Shown here in pieces: positions 25,801 to 34,300 of a DNA stretch of 45,179 bases. The notes under the pieces were generated by a model. It ran no database searches and had not been told where the DNA came from. It was given only the letters and a program-made list of their open reading frames with translations. A program made the translations under genes and the position numbers. Location: positions 1-45,179 of the forward strand of contig NZ_LIPP01000053.1 of the NCBI RefSeq assembly GCF_001418335.1. Direction: 5' to 3'. This DNA comes from Streptomyces aurantiacus. Its GTDB lineage: Bacteria; Actinomycetota; Actinomycetes; Streptomycetales; Streptomycetaceae. The first letter of the stretch is position 1; each line of letters begins with the position of its first letter.

Positions 25801-26758
25801 CCACGACGGTCGCCTCGGTGGGCCCGTAGGTGTTCCACACCTCGCGCCCCTCGGTGACCAGGCGCTGTACCAGCTCGGGCGGGCAGGCCTCGCCGCCGAA
25901 GATCAGCAGCCGTACCTCGTTGAGCGCCTCCGGCTCCCACAGGGCGGCCAGCGTAGGAACGGTGGAGACGACGCTGATCTCCTGCTCGACCAGCCAGGGC
26001 CCCAGGTCGGCCCCGCCGCGCACCTGGGAGCGCGGCACGGGCACCAGGCAGGCCCCGTACCGCCAGGCCAGCCACATCTCCTCGCAGGACGCGTCGAAGG
26101 CCACGGACAGACCGGCCATGACACGGTCACCGGGCCCGATGGGGTCCTCGGTGAGGAACAGCGCGGCCTCCGCGTCCACGAAGGCGGCGGCGCTGCGGTG
26201 ACTGACGGCGACACCCTTGGGCCTGCCGGTCGAACCGGAGGTGAAGATGACCCACGCGTCGTGCCCGACCCCGGGCCGCGAGGCGGGCACTTCGCTCCGC
26301 CCGTGAACAGTCAGCTCAAGCCCGTCCCCGACGACGGCCCGCACGCCGGCCTCCCCGAAGACCAACTCGGCCCGCTCGTCCGGGTCCTCGGCGTCCACCG
26401 GCACGTAGGCGGCACCGGCGGCGAGTACGCCAAGCACGGCAACGTACAACTCGTTGGTCCCGGAGGGAACCCGCACTCCCACCCGGTCCCCGAGACCCAC
26501 CCCCGCATCGCTCAGCCGCCGCCGCAGGGCCTCGACCTCGACGGCCAGCGCGCGATAGCTGAGGCAGCGCCGGCCGTCGTCGAGCGCGGGCTCGTCGGGA
26601 TACGCCCGCACGGAGGCGTCAAGAATGTCGACGAGGGTGCGCGGAGAGGGCGCGGAGGCCGCGGAGAACCGGGCCCGGTCACCGAACTCCGCCCGTACTG
26701 CGTCGTCGGACAGGTCGTCGGACAACGCGAGCGCGGGGCCTTGCTGGAGGGCTGCCAT
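22841..26758 (-). CDS. Pls/PosA-type single-module NRPS (poly-amino-acid synthetase-like)
   Basis: The ATG at 26758 is chosen because it follows GAGGA by six bases and precedes the first conserved residues; the product is 1305 residues. Domains in order: an adenylation domain (VIFTSGSTGRPKGV, SVAFDASCEEMW, NTYGPTEAT, AYRSGDLV, GRADEQIKLGGRRIELGE, RTSGKVDRDALP; about 40-510); a carrier domain with DDFFAIGGGSLAA (Ser is the phosphopantetheine site, about 560); then alternating hydrophobic membrane segments and three soluble repeats with hexapeptide-like turns (e.g. GRGAAVESEVDLSGHW, GRGAEVSTVLALPSLT, GKGVWVESYWLPETD). This A-T-TM-C1-C2-C3 plan and length match epsilon-polylysine synthetase Pls and its relatives, which make isopeptide-linked homopolymers at the membrane. 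There is no classical condensation or thioesterase domain. The amino acid used cannot be assigned by eye. Confidence 0.88.
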   Translation of the reverse strand: MAALQQGPALALSDDLSDDAVRAEFGDRARFSAASAPSPRTLVDILDASVRAYPDEPALDDGRRCLSYRALAVEVEALRRRLSDAGVGLGDRVGVRVPSGTNELYVAVLGVLAAGAAYVPVDAEDPDERAELVFGEAGVRAVVGDGLELTVHGRSEVPASRPGVGHDAWVIFTSGSTGRPKGVAVSHRSAAAFVDAEAALFLTEDPIGPGDRVMAGLSVAFDASCEEMWLAWRYGACLVPVPRSQVRGGADLGPWLVEQEISVVSTVPTLAALWEPEALNEVRLLIFGGEACPPELVQRLVTEGREVWNTYGPTEATVVACASLLTGDEPIRIGLPLDGWELAVVDEAGEPVPMGGSGQLVIGGVGLARYLDAEKDAEKYAPLESLGWERAYRSGDLVTAEPEGLIFLGRADEQIKLGGRRIELGEVDAALQALPGVAGAAAAVRTARGGNQLLVGYVVLQEDLKDGTDGGGGWDHAAAVEKLRAELPAALVPLLAPVSELPTRTSGKVDRDALPWPLAELESAGPTEQLYGTEAWLAEQWSEVLGIPVGSARDDFFAIGGGSLAAAQLTTRLRTRYPSAAVLDIYQQPVLRKLARHLEKSAQGDGAERVIVPVPPRAKVVQLLVLVPLFTLLGLRWTVALAALGNALHWFGAYPWAPTASWWLVGPLAVLLFSPPGRLAIGAGGARLLLRNVRAGRYPRGGSVHLRLWTAERLAEFSGATSLTGSWLERYARALGAKVGPDVDLHSLPPVTGMLKLGRGAAVESEVDLSGHWLDGDRLEIGPVKVGAHAVVGTRSMLFPGARVAKRAEVAPGSAVVGHVPTGQRWAGAPAVKLGKAKRDWPKERPRKGTYWRVMYGAAGFALTLLPLVAGLAALLVVSVFVGPDAGLGDALRGAAVALVPATLAFGLAYALLLLVAVRLLSLGLRPGTHPTHSRIGWQAWTVTQLMDRSRETLFPLYAGLVTPVWLRLLGMRIGRGAEVSTVLALPSLTTVGEGAFLADDTLTAPYVLGGGWMRIGRAEIGRRAFLGNSGMTAPGRSVPDGGLVGVLSATPKKAKKGSSYLGLPPVKLPRSAQGGDQSLTYDPPVRLLWARGLVELCRIVPVFCSAALAVLTVAALSALGVWAWALAGVVLLGAGAAAGLVSVVAKWLLVGRHRAGEHPLWSGFVWRNELADTFVEVVAVPWLAGSVPGTPVMNLWLRGLGARIGKGVWVESYWLPETDLVTLGDAATVNRGCVLQTHLFHDRILRTDTVVLREGATLGPGGIVLPGSTVGARSTLGPASLVMAAESVPDDTRWLGNPIEAWRS

Positions 26759-27072
26759 CAGGTCCTCACATGTCGTACCCGGAAGGACCGGGGAAGCCGA
26801 CGGGCCCGCAGGTATGCCTGGGGATATTCCGCGCGACTCCGAACAAGCGAGGAATTTTAGTACGCCACAGGCCGCGGACCTGCGCCGCAACGCTGCGAAC
26901 GGCCCTCGGGAGCCCGCGAATACATGATCGGCGACGCTGTGACGTGGAGGTATGTCACCCTGACGAGATATGCCCCACACATGCCGGAAACAGCGGCGCG
27001 AGAGCCGAACCCGTACAGCGGCACGGTCAGACAGAGGGGCAGGCGGAGGATCGGGAGGAGGCCGGGCGGACG
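26759..27072 (-). promoter_or_regulatory. 314-bp leader/promoter region of the Pls-like gene
   Basis: No gene is evident between the flavin oxidoreductase stop and the Pls-like start. The sequence is less G+C-rich than its flanks around 26830-27000. It contains a short inverted repeat GTGAC (26939-26943) / GTCAC (26954-26958), which might be an operator. No convincing -10/-35 pair or terminator hairpin is visible. Promoter function is inferred from position. Confidence 0.35.
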
Positions 27073-28311
27073 TCACACATCCACGCGCGTACCGGCGTCG
27101 GTGGCGTTGTCCCGGCGGTAGCGGGCCAGTTGGCGGGAACGCCGGCGCCGGTCGATGACGAGTGCGAGTATCGGCGGCCGGGTGGGACTGTCCTTGCCGC
27201 ATCCGATGGCATGCAGACGTCCGGTGACGGCGGCCTGGACGGCTGCCGCGCGCACGAGCTTCGCGCGGACCACGGACCGCGGCGGCGCGACCTCCGCGTC
27301 GTCACCGGCGAGCCAGCGCCGCGGGAGTTCGGGGTCCTGAGCGAGGGCGGTCGCCACACCGGCCAGGGCGAACCCGCGGTCGAGGACACGTTCGGCGATC
27401 GCGCCGCGGCGGATGCCGCCGGTCAGCATGAGCGGTACCGCCGCCCGACCGACCAGGCGGCCGGCGAGGTCGAGGAAGTACGCCTCGCGCTCCAGGGTGC
27501 GGTCGTCGGCGGTGTGCCCCGACGTCGCCAGCGACTCGACGCTGCCGCCGGACAACTCGACGAAGTCGACCCGGTCCCCGAGCCACTCGATGACGCGCCC
27601 GGCGTCGTCGATGTCGAATCCGCCGCGCTGGAAGTCGGCCGAGTTCAGTTTGACCGCGATGCCGAACCCGGGGCGCACGCGCGCGTGGACGGCGTCGACG
27701 ATCCGCAGGAGCAGCCGCGCCCTGTTCCGCAGCGAGCCGCCCCACTCGTCGTCCCGACGATTCACCAGCGGCGACAGGAACTGCGAGAGGAGATAGCCGT
27801 GGGCCGCGTGGATCTCGACTCCGCCGAATCCGGCATCCTGCGCGAGGACCGCCGTCGTGGCGAACTGCCCGATCACCTCGTCGATGTCCGCGACGGTCAT
27901 CGGCTTCGGGGTGGGGTACAGCGACGAGAGCGCGCCGAGGTCCACCCGCGTCGCGGACGGCGCCAGGGCGAGTACACCGGTGTCACGCAGGACCACACGT
28001 CCCGGATGGTTGATCTGCATCCACACCGGGGTGGTACCCGACGCCGACGCCCACCGCCGGAACGGTACGAGGTCGCTCGTCCCGTCCAGCACGACGTCGC
28101 CGGGTTGCGCGAGAGCCCGCCGGTCGACCATGACGTGCCCCGTGATCACCAGACCGGCCCCACCGGCGCCCCAGCGGCGATACAGCCGCTCGATACGCTC
28201 ATCGGGCTGCTGCCCGCCGGCCGCGAGCTGCTCCTCCATGGCGGCTTTGACAATACGGTTCCGCAACGTGATCCCACTGCGCAAGGTCAGTGGACTGGCG
28301 ACCGACACCAT
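27073..28311 (-). CDS. NADH:flavin oxidoreductase / old yellow enzyme family protein
   Basis: The ATG at 28311 has a good RBS (AAGGAG, eight bases upstream), so I prefer it to a longer frame start at 28356; the product is 412 residues. OYE features are the N-terminal LRNRIVKAAMEEQLA, the FMN-site WMQINHPGR, the hallmark GFGGVEIHAAHGYLLSQFL with paired His, SPLVNRRDDEWGGSLRNRARL, and phosphate-binding LMLTGGIRR. The family reduces activated C=C bonds or acts on dienoyl-type substrates using NAD(P)H. No C-terminal FeS or FAD domain is present, so it is a single-domain enzyme. It lies 58 bases downstream of a MarR regulator gene with a large palindrome in between, so regulation by that MarR is likely. 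The physiological substrate is unknown. Confidence 0.87.
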   Translation of the reverse strand: MVSVASPLTLRSGITLRNRIVKAAMEEQLAAGGQQPDERIERLYRRWGAGGAGLVITGHVMVDRRALAQPGDVVLDGTSDLVPFRRWASASGTTPVWMQINHPGRVVLRDTGVLALAPSATRVDLGALSSLYPTPKPMTVADIDEVIGQFATTAVLAQDAGFGGVEIHAAHGYLLSQFLSPLVNRRDDEWGGSLRNRARLLLRIVDAVHARVRPGFGIAVKLNSADFQRGGFDIDDAGRVIEWLGDRVDFVELSGGSVESLATSGHTADDRTLEREAYFLDLAGRLVGRAAVPLMLTGGIRRGAIAERVLDRGFALAGVATALAQDPELPRRWLAGDDAEVAPPRSVVRAKLVRAAAVQAAVTGRLHAIGCGKDSPTRPPILALVIDRRRRSRQLARYRRDNATDAGTRVDV

Positions 28312-28323
28312 GACGACAACTCC

Positions 28324-28364
28324 TTCAAGCCTTGAAGTACTCGAAGAGTACTTCAAGTCTTGAA
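28324..28364. promoter_or_regulatory. Nested 41-bp palindrome, likely MarR operator
   Basis: Between the MarR stop and the flavin oxidoreductase start is a 41-bp inverted repeat with 19-base arms and one mismatch around a GAA centre; the inner 12 bases per arm (CTTGAAGTACTC) are perfect. Each half also holds its own 13-bp palindrome TTCAAG-N-CTTGAA (28324-28336 and 28352-28364), 28 bp centre to centre. It is A+T-rich relative to its surroundings, has no following T-run, and overlaps the expected promoter/leader of the oxidoreductase. This fits two cooperating regulator dimers rather than a terminator. Confidence 0.75.
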
Positions 28365-28369
28365 CTACG

Positions 28370-28801
28370 TCACGGAATCTCCGCGATCTCCGCCGCCCGA
28401 GTCAGCGCGCCCGCCAGAACGGCCAGCTCCGGCGGCGAGAGCGCCGCGAAGGGGCTCAGCGCGAGCGCCTCCTCGATCACCGTCCTGCGCACCCGCGCCC
28501 CTTCCGCCGTCAGCTCAAGAACGCTCGACCGGCCGTCCTGCGGATCGCGGCGCCGCACCACGTACCCGCGGCCCTCCAACTGCTTGGCGATGAACGTCAG
28601 ATTGGACGCGTTGCAGTGCAGGCGCCGCGCCATCACCCGCATCGGCGGCGCGGGCCGGTCCGGGTCGATGGCCCACAGCGCCTGCGCCGTCTGATACGTG
28701 AGCTGAAGCCGCCCCAGCACGGGCTCCAGCCGCGTGTTGGTGACCATCGAGATTTCATGCACCGCACGCACCACGCTCAGCAGATCGTCCACGTCACTCA
28801 T
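28370..28801 (-). CDS. MarR-family transcriptional regulator
   Basis: This 143-residue protein has the MarR winged-helix layout: an N-terminal dimerisation helix (LLSVVRAVHEISMVTNTRL), the HTH (MRVMARRLHCNASNLTFIAKQLEGRGYV, about residues 53-81), the wing (RRDPQDGRSSVLELTAEG) and C-terminal helices. The DPQDGR wing sequence is highly typical. It lies upstream of and co-oriented with the flavin oxidoreductase gene, separated by the nested palindrome. It is likely to sense a small electrophile, phenolic or flavin-enzyme substrate, as MarR/OYE pairs often do; the ligand is unknown. No Cys-based sensing pair is obvious, only a single Cys in the HTH. Confidence 0.9.
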   Translation of the reverse strand: MSDVDDLLSVVRAVHEISMVTNTRLEPVLGRLQLTYQTAQALWAIDPDRPAPPMRVMARRLHCNASNLTFIAKQLEGRGYVVRRRDPQDGRSSVLELTAEGARVRRTVIEEALALSPFAALSPPELAVLAGALTRAAEIAEIP

Positions 28802-28906
28802 TCTCGCCAGGGCCGTGTGCCGCGCGGCAAGGCCGAAGGCGGCCCCGGGGTGGCCGGTCCGCTCTCTTCCCGCTCATGGGTCGGCCACCCGGCGCACTCA
28901 CCGGGG

Positions 28907-29098
28907 TCATACGCGGGAGTCGGCGGCCAGTCCTGTGAACGCCGACCAGGCGTCGCGTGAGACGGCAAGCGCCTGCTTCTGGATGTCCTTCGAGTCCCGG
29001 ACGAGAACGACGCCGGGGCGGTGGGTGATCTCGATGCAGTTGTCGCCGCCGCCGCCGCTGTAGCTGCTCTTCAACCAGGTCGTTTCACTGGTGCTCAT
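28907..29098 (-). CDS. DUF397 small protein
   Basis: This 63-residue protein has the DUF397 signature: WLKSSYSGGGGDNCIEI at the start, then VLVRDSKD and AWSAFTGL at the end. DUF397 proteins occur in many copies in Streptomyces, next to XRE-DUF5753 regulators, and are thought to modulate or antagonise them in development and antibiotic control (the whiJ/abaA-type sets). Its start overlaps the stop of the XRE gene by four bases (ATGA), giving coupled translation and probably a fixed ratio to the regulator. Confidence 0.93.
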   Translation of the reverse strand: MSTSETTWLKSSYSGGGGDNCIEITHRPGVVLVRDSKDIQKQALAVSRDAWSAFTGLAADSRV

Positions 29099-29979
29099 AG
29101 GGCTCCTCGCATCTGTTCCAGCAAGCTTGCCGTGGCCTGATGGCTCAAGGCCTGCGAGCGCATCTTGCCATAGCGCTGGAGCATCTGACTTGCGGCTTTT
29201 GGGTCGCTGATCAGAAGGCTACTACCGTGCCCCTCGGTGTAACCGATCCATCGGTGATCGGCTGTCTCGGCAAGGTACATATCGCCCTCGAAGCCGGCGT
29301 GTTCTTCCTGAAGCAACGGCATGACCTGGAGCTCCACGTTACGGTAGCGGCCGACTTCAAGGAGGTGTTCCACGAGCACCTTCGTCACTGCTCTGCCGCC
29401 CATCCGACGCTCCAGAACCGCCTGCTCGATGACGAAGCTGAACGTTGTGTTCGGGCGCTCACCGAGGAGTTGTTGCCTGGCCAGTCGCGCTGCCACCTGC
29501 CGTTCGGACTGCTCATCAGTGAGCGGAGGCAGATGGCGCTCAAAGAGGGCTCGGATGTACGGCTCAGGTTGGAGCAAGCCCGGAATGACCCGGCACTCAT
29601 ACGCGTACAGCGAGATGGCCTCCTCCTCCACCATCGCCCAGTGGCGGAACCACGACGCCAGCCCCACCTTCCGGGTCAGGCTACGCGCCGCCGCGGCCAA
29701 CACCCGCGACGCGACCGCTCCCAGCGCCCCCTCCGACCGGTCCAGCAACCCCCGGGGAGGGAACCGCTTCCCCTGCTCGATCTTGGCGACGTACGCGGGC
29801 GAGTAGCCCACCAGCGGCGCCAACTGCTCCTGCGTCAGGCGGGCTTCCTCCCGCAGCACCTTGAGTACCGCGCCGAAGGTCTTGAGGCTGTCGGACAACT
29901 CCGGTTCACAGCCCCCGCCCTGCCCGGCGGTACCCCCATCGGCTCCGCCGATCCCGCCGCCCTTGTCCGCCGTCGCCAT
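29095..29979 (-). CDS. XRE-family HTH regulator with DUF5753 (WhiJ-like)
   Basis: This 294-residue protein has a Gly-rich N-terminal extension, then an XRE helix-turn-helix (FGAVLKVLREEARLTQEQLA, VGYSPAYVAKIEQGKR; about residues 34-75). A DUF5753 domain follows, recognisable by YECRVIPGLLQPEPYIRALF, ARQQLLGERPNTTFSFVIEQ, LQVMPLLQEEHAGF and YTEGHGSSLL. It belongs to the WhiJ-like regulator family, which pairs with DUF397 proteins. The gene is divergent from a HATPase gene across about 210 bases that must hold both promoters. Family and neighbours are clear; target genes cannot be inferred beyond likely self-regulation. Confidence 0.92.
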   Translation of the reverse strand: MATADKGGGIGGADGGTAGQGGGCEPELSDSLKTFGAVLKVLREEARLTQEQLAPLVGYSPAYVAKIEQGKRFPPRGLLDRSEGALGAVASRVLAAAARSLTRKVGLASWFRHWAMVEEEAISLYAYECRVIPGLLQPEPYIRALFERHLPPLTDEQSERQVAARLARQQLLGERPNTTFSFVIEQAVLERRMGGRAVTKVLVEHLLEVGRYRNVELQVMPLLQEEHAGFEGDMYLAETADHRWIGYTEGHGSSLLISDPKAASQMLQRYGKMRSQALSHQATASLLEQMRGAL

Positions 29980-30188
29980 CGCAGCCGCCTTTCCTTGTGC
30001 CGTCGGGCCGCACCTGTGTGGTGGCCCAACTGGTGCCGTACGGTGTGCCGTCCGCGCTGCGCCACGGCCGACCTGACCGATGCTTACGTACAGCGACCGT
30101 CCCAGTCCAGAGCGTGAACTCGTACAGCGTGATCTGTATCAGTGCCGGACCTGCCGACGAGGCGTCGGCTCCCCGCAGGCTGACCTCC

Positions 30189-30734
30189 ATGCAAGCCCCT
30201 CACACCCAGCCCCCCACGCCGGCCCGCACCTTCGCGCAGCGCTTCTCCGCGACCAGGCGCGGCGCTCGCCTCGCCCGGTTGCTCACGGCGCACCAGCTCA
30301 CCGAGTGGGGCCACCCCCACGGCACCGAAGCCCACGACACGGTGCTCCTCGTCGTCGCCGAACTGACGGCGAACAGCGCCCTCCACGGCCGCGTCCCGGG
30401 ACGGGACTTCGCCCTGTTCCTCGCCTACGACGATGAGCGGGACGACGGACGCGACGCCGACCACGGCCACGCGCCGGCTCTCATCCGCATCGAGGTGACC
30501 GACACGCACCCCGCCCTGCCGGCGCGCAGGAAGCCCGCCCCGGACGAGGACCAAGGCCGAGGCCTGCTCCTCGTCGACGCGCTCGCCACCCGCTGGGGCG
30601 TCCGCGACCGCGTGGGCCCCGGCAAGACGGTGTGGGCCGAGTGCGCCGTACGCACCACCCCGATTGGATCCCTGGACGACTCGAACGAAGGGTTCGCGTC
30701 CACCTCCACGGAGTCAACCGCGAGCGTGGGGTGA
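30189..30734 (+). CDS. HATPase/anti-sigma-factor-like ATP-binding protein
   Basis: This 181-residue protein carries GHKL-type ATPase motifs: VLLVVAELTANSALHG (N box, about 55-70), IRIEVTDTHPALP (G1 box, DxHP-like) and DQGRGLLLVDALATRWGV (G2). These define small Streptomyces RsbW/SpoIIAB-like proteins, which commonly neighbour XRE/DUF397 pairs. I chose ATG 30189 because conserved sequence begins shortly after it; the in-frame upstream extension is unlike the family. The RBS is weak. A Ser/Thr-rich C-terminal tail of ~25 residues lies outside the domain. It may regulate a sigma or anti-sigma partner; the kinase target is unknown. Confidence 0.87.
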   Translation: MQAPHTQPPTPARTFAQRFSATRRGARLARLLTAHQLTEWGHPHGTEAHDTVLLVVAELTANSALHGRVPGRDFALFLAYDDERDDGRDADHGHAPALIRIEVTDTHPALPARRKPAPDEDQGRGLLLVDALATRWGVRDRVGPGKTVWAECAVRTTPIGSLDDSNEGFASTSTESTASVG

Positions 30735-30991
30735 GTTCAGGCGCACGTCTCAGACAGGCGCGTACCGCCGCACAGAGGCTGTAGCGTCAGCTACTGAGCG
30801 GCGCATGTCGGCCACGCTTGTCCGAGGCGGGCCGCCGCGATCCGAATGCCCACGGAGACCTTCGCGAAGCGGGGTTCGAGCATGCGCAGGCTTGCGGAAA
30901 TCGTCCGGTTGCGACCGCAGCGATCACCCAGGAAGCCGTTACGCCATAGCCTGAGGACTCACGTCGAGCCTTGCCCTGGGAGGACTTCCGC

Positions 30992-31291
30992 ATGCCCAGA
31001 ACCACCCAACTGCGCACCTACACCGTCCGTGACGGCCTGCTCGACGAGTGGGTGGAGCGGTGGCGCGAGGAAATCGTGCCGCTGCGACTGGAGTTGGGGT
31101 TCACCATCGGCGGGGCGTGGGTCGACCGCGAGCGAAACCAGTTCCTCTGGCTGATCTCCTACGACGGTCCCGAGACGTTCGCCGAGCGCAACGCGATGTA
31201 CTGGGCGTCACCGGCGCGCAAGGCCATGAACCTTGCCCCTGACGACTACCTGTTGCACACCGACGACCGCACGGTGGAGGAGCGGTACTGA
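30992..31291 (+). CDS. NIPSNAP-like small protein
   Basis: The ATG at 30992 has GGGAGGA eight bases upstream and is preferred to the TTG at 30971; the product is 99 residues. The sequence QLRTYTVRDGLLDEWVERW followed by PLRLELGFTIGGAWVD and FLWLISYDGPETFAERN is the ferredoxin-like alpha/beta dimeric fold of NIPSNAP/ABM-like proteins. These are small cytosolic proteins of unclear role, sometimes monooxygenase-like. It converges on the STAND-WD40 gene with only 16 bases between stops and no obvious terminator. Confidence 0.8.
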   Translation: MPRTTQLRTYTVRDGLLDEWVERWREEIVPLRLELGFTIGGAWVDRERNQFLWLISYDGPETFAERNAMYWASPARKAMNLAPDDYLLHTDDRTVEERY

Positions 31292-31307
31292 CCGTGTGCG
31301 GTACGGA

Positions 31308-34300
31308 CTACGAGGGGGTGAGCGGCAGCAGGTGCTCACGCCGCTCTTCCTCGCTGAGCGTCCGGAAAACCCGCCCCCGGGCGTCTGCTTCGAGGCGGCC
31401 GAAGTCGGGATCGGCGGACCACACACGGGCTGTTCCGTCGAAGGAAGCCGTGAGCAGCCTCGTGCTGTCCCGCGACCAGGCGACCGACGTCACTTTGTCC
31501 TGGTGGACGCCGACGATCGCGATCTCCTCGAAGGTGACGGAGGACCACACCCGTACGGTGCGGTCGTCGGAGCCGGTGGCGATGAGCCCGCCGTCGGGGG
31601 ACCAGGCGACGGCGCGGACCCGTCCCTCATGGCCTCTGAGGATGTCGATCCGGCGTCCTGTGGCCACGTCCCACACCGCGGCGGTCCAGTCACCGGAGGC
31701 CGTCGCGACCCGGCGCTCGTCCGGCGCCCAGGCGACATCATCCACGTAGTTGTCGTGGCCGCGCAGGACGGTGAGCTGACGGCTCTCGCTGACGTCCCAC
31801 AGCCGACAGGTGCGATCGTCGGAGGAACTGGCCAGCATTCGGCCGCTGGGCGACCACGCGATACGGCCGACCCAGTCCTGATGCCCGGTGAGAGTCTGGA
31901 GTTCGGTACCTGCCTGTGTCGAACGGATGCGAACAGTGCCGTCGTGCCCGCCGGTAGCGATGCGGTTGCCGTCCGGGGACCAGGCACAGGCCTCGACCAC
32001 CTCGCCCCGGTGCTCGAACTGGACACTGCCCGATTCGTCCATCACACGGAAGATGCCGTCATTGGTGCTGAGAGCGAGCCGGTCGGTCCGTGGCGACCAG
32101 GCGACGCTCCACACCCGGTCGCCGAGCTGCGCCGCGCGCCCCGTGGGAGCCCCGGTGGCCGTGTCCCACAAGCGCACCGTGCCGTCGTCGGAGGCGGTGG
32201 CGAGGCGGGCTTCGTCGGCGGACCATGCTGCCTGGTTCACGGGCCCGGTGTGTCCGTGTGTGAGTACCTGCTCGGCTCCTCGTGGCCGGAGGTCCCACAC
32301 GATTCCAGTGCCGTCGGTCGAACTTGTGGCGAGTCGAGCGCCGGTGGGCGACCAGGCCACTCCCCACACGGTGTCGGTGTGGCCACGCAGTACGGCCAGG
32401 ACCTTCGCGTCCTCGGTGCTGACGACGCGTACGGTCTGGTCGGACGAGGCGGAGGCCAGCATCCGCCCGTCCGGGGACCAGGCAAGATTCCACACGTAGT
32501 CGGTGTGTCCGCGCAGCAGGAGCCGCAGCTCACCGCTCTGCGCGTCCCAGATGCGGGCGGTGTGGTCGCCCGATCCCGTGGCGATGGAGCATCCGTCGGG
32601 AGACCATGCGATGCCCTCGACGAAGTCCGAGTGGCCGGTCAGGGTCGTTGCGGCCGTACCTGTTTCCAGGTTCCACACGATCGCCGTCTGGTCATGAGAG
32701 GCGGAGGCGAGCCGGGTGCCGTCCGGGGACCAGGCCACGCCCCAGATGTCGTCGCGATGCCCGCGCAGTTCGTGTACGAGGGTGGCTGTTGCGGCTTCCC
32801 AGACGCGTACGACACAGTCCTTCCAGGTGGCAGCGATGTGTCTCCCGTCGGGAGACCACGCCACCTGTCTGCCGGGCTCCACCGGCCCGGTCAGCAGCCG
32901 GACAGGCTCGCCGGAGGCGGCGTTCCAGATCCGGACCACACTGTCGCGGCCCGCAGTCGCGAGGTGGGAGGAGTCGGGTGACCAGGCAACCGACTCCACC
33001 ATCGCACCGTCGGAGGGAAGAACGAACAGGGGTTGGCCGGAGCCGGCGTCGAAGACCCGGGCGGTGCCGTCCCGCGACGCCGTGGCCAGCAAGTGACCGT
33101 CGGGGGACCATGCGATGTGACGGACAGTGTCCGTATGCCCGTCGAGCCGGATACGAAGATGGCTGGACGCCAGCGCAGTCATCAGGCCCCGGCGGGCCGA
33201 CGGCGTCGGAGTGCACTCACCGAGTGCGGTCAGCGACAGGAGGATGGCTCGCTCCGGCTGGGTCTCCGCGCTGACGAGCACGTGCCGACCGATGCTGTCG
33301 GAGACCCGGCGAAGGAAGGCCTGATCACGTCGCTGGGAAGAATGGACGAGCGCTCGCGCCGGTGCGGAGGTCTGCCCTGCCTCCTCCAGGGCTGCCAGCC
33401 AGCCCTGTGCCAGCGACAGCCGTTCCCCGGTCAGGAGGTAGTCGTCGCTGCGTCCTGAGTGCTCCCAGTCTTCGGCCCACCGCTCCAGCTCGGCGCGTTC
33501 GCGCAGCCGCTCGACACGTGCTTCGACCTCTTGCCTCAGCGGAGCCCACCGGCGGAACAGCGCCTCGTGCGTCACCTCGGCATAGGGCTCCTGGTCGGAC
33601 GGTGCGCCGCCGCCGGCGCCGGACCGCAGCAACCGCGCGTCCACGAAGGCATCCACGATATGACGTTCCCGGTCGTCGAGCTCGGACAACGGCACGCGTC
33701 GACGGGCCACTTCCTGCCCTTGGACCGTGACGAATCTGAGCAACACCCGGAGTACGACGTCGATTCCGTCCCGCGGGCCGAGATCCGCGACGGTGTGGTC
33801 CGCCTGCCGCGACAGGGCACCTGCCACACCGCCGAGGCGGCGGTACATGTCATCGGTGACCGTCTGCCCCGGCCCGGAGGCGAAGTAGAGCTCTTGCAGA
33901 AGGTAGGCGAGGAGCGGCAGGGCATCATCGGTACCCGTTTCGTCCACAATCGTGTCGACCACGCCAGGAGCGAACGAGAGATCCACCAGCGCTCCGGGAC
34001 GCTCCACCACCTGAGCCAACTGACCTCTGCTCAACGTTCCGATGGCGATGGGGTGCTGGAAGACCTCGGCGTGCCCGGTGCCGAGCAGTCGGCCCAGGAA
34101 GTCGACGCGGAGCGTGGCCAGTACGTGGATGGCGGAATCCTGCTCCACGCAGGAACGGAGCGCTTCGAGGAACTGGGCCCGCTCACGTTCACCGGCGAGA
34201 GTGACCACTTCCTCGAACTGGTCGATCACGAGCAACGTCCGACGGAACCGGCCGTCGCGCAACCGCGACAACTCCGAACCGAGGGCGCCCGATCCCTGGC

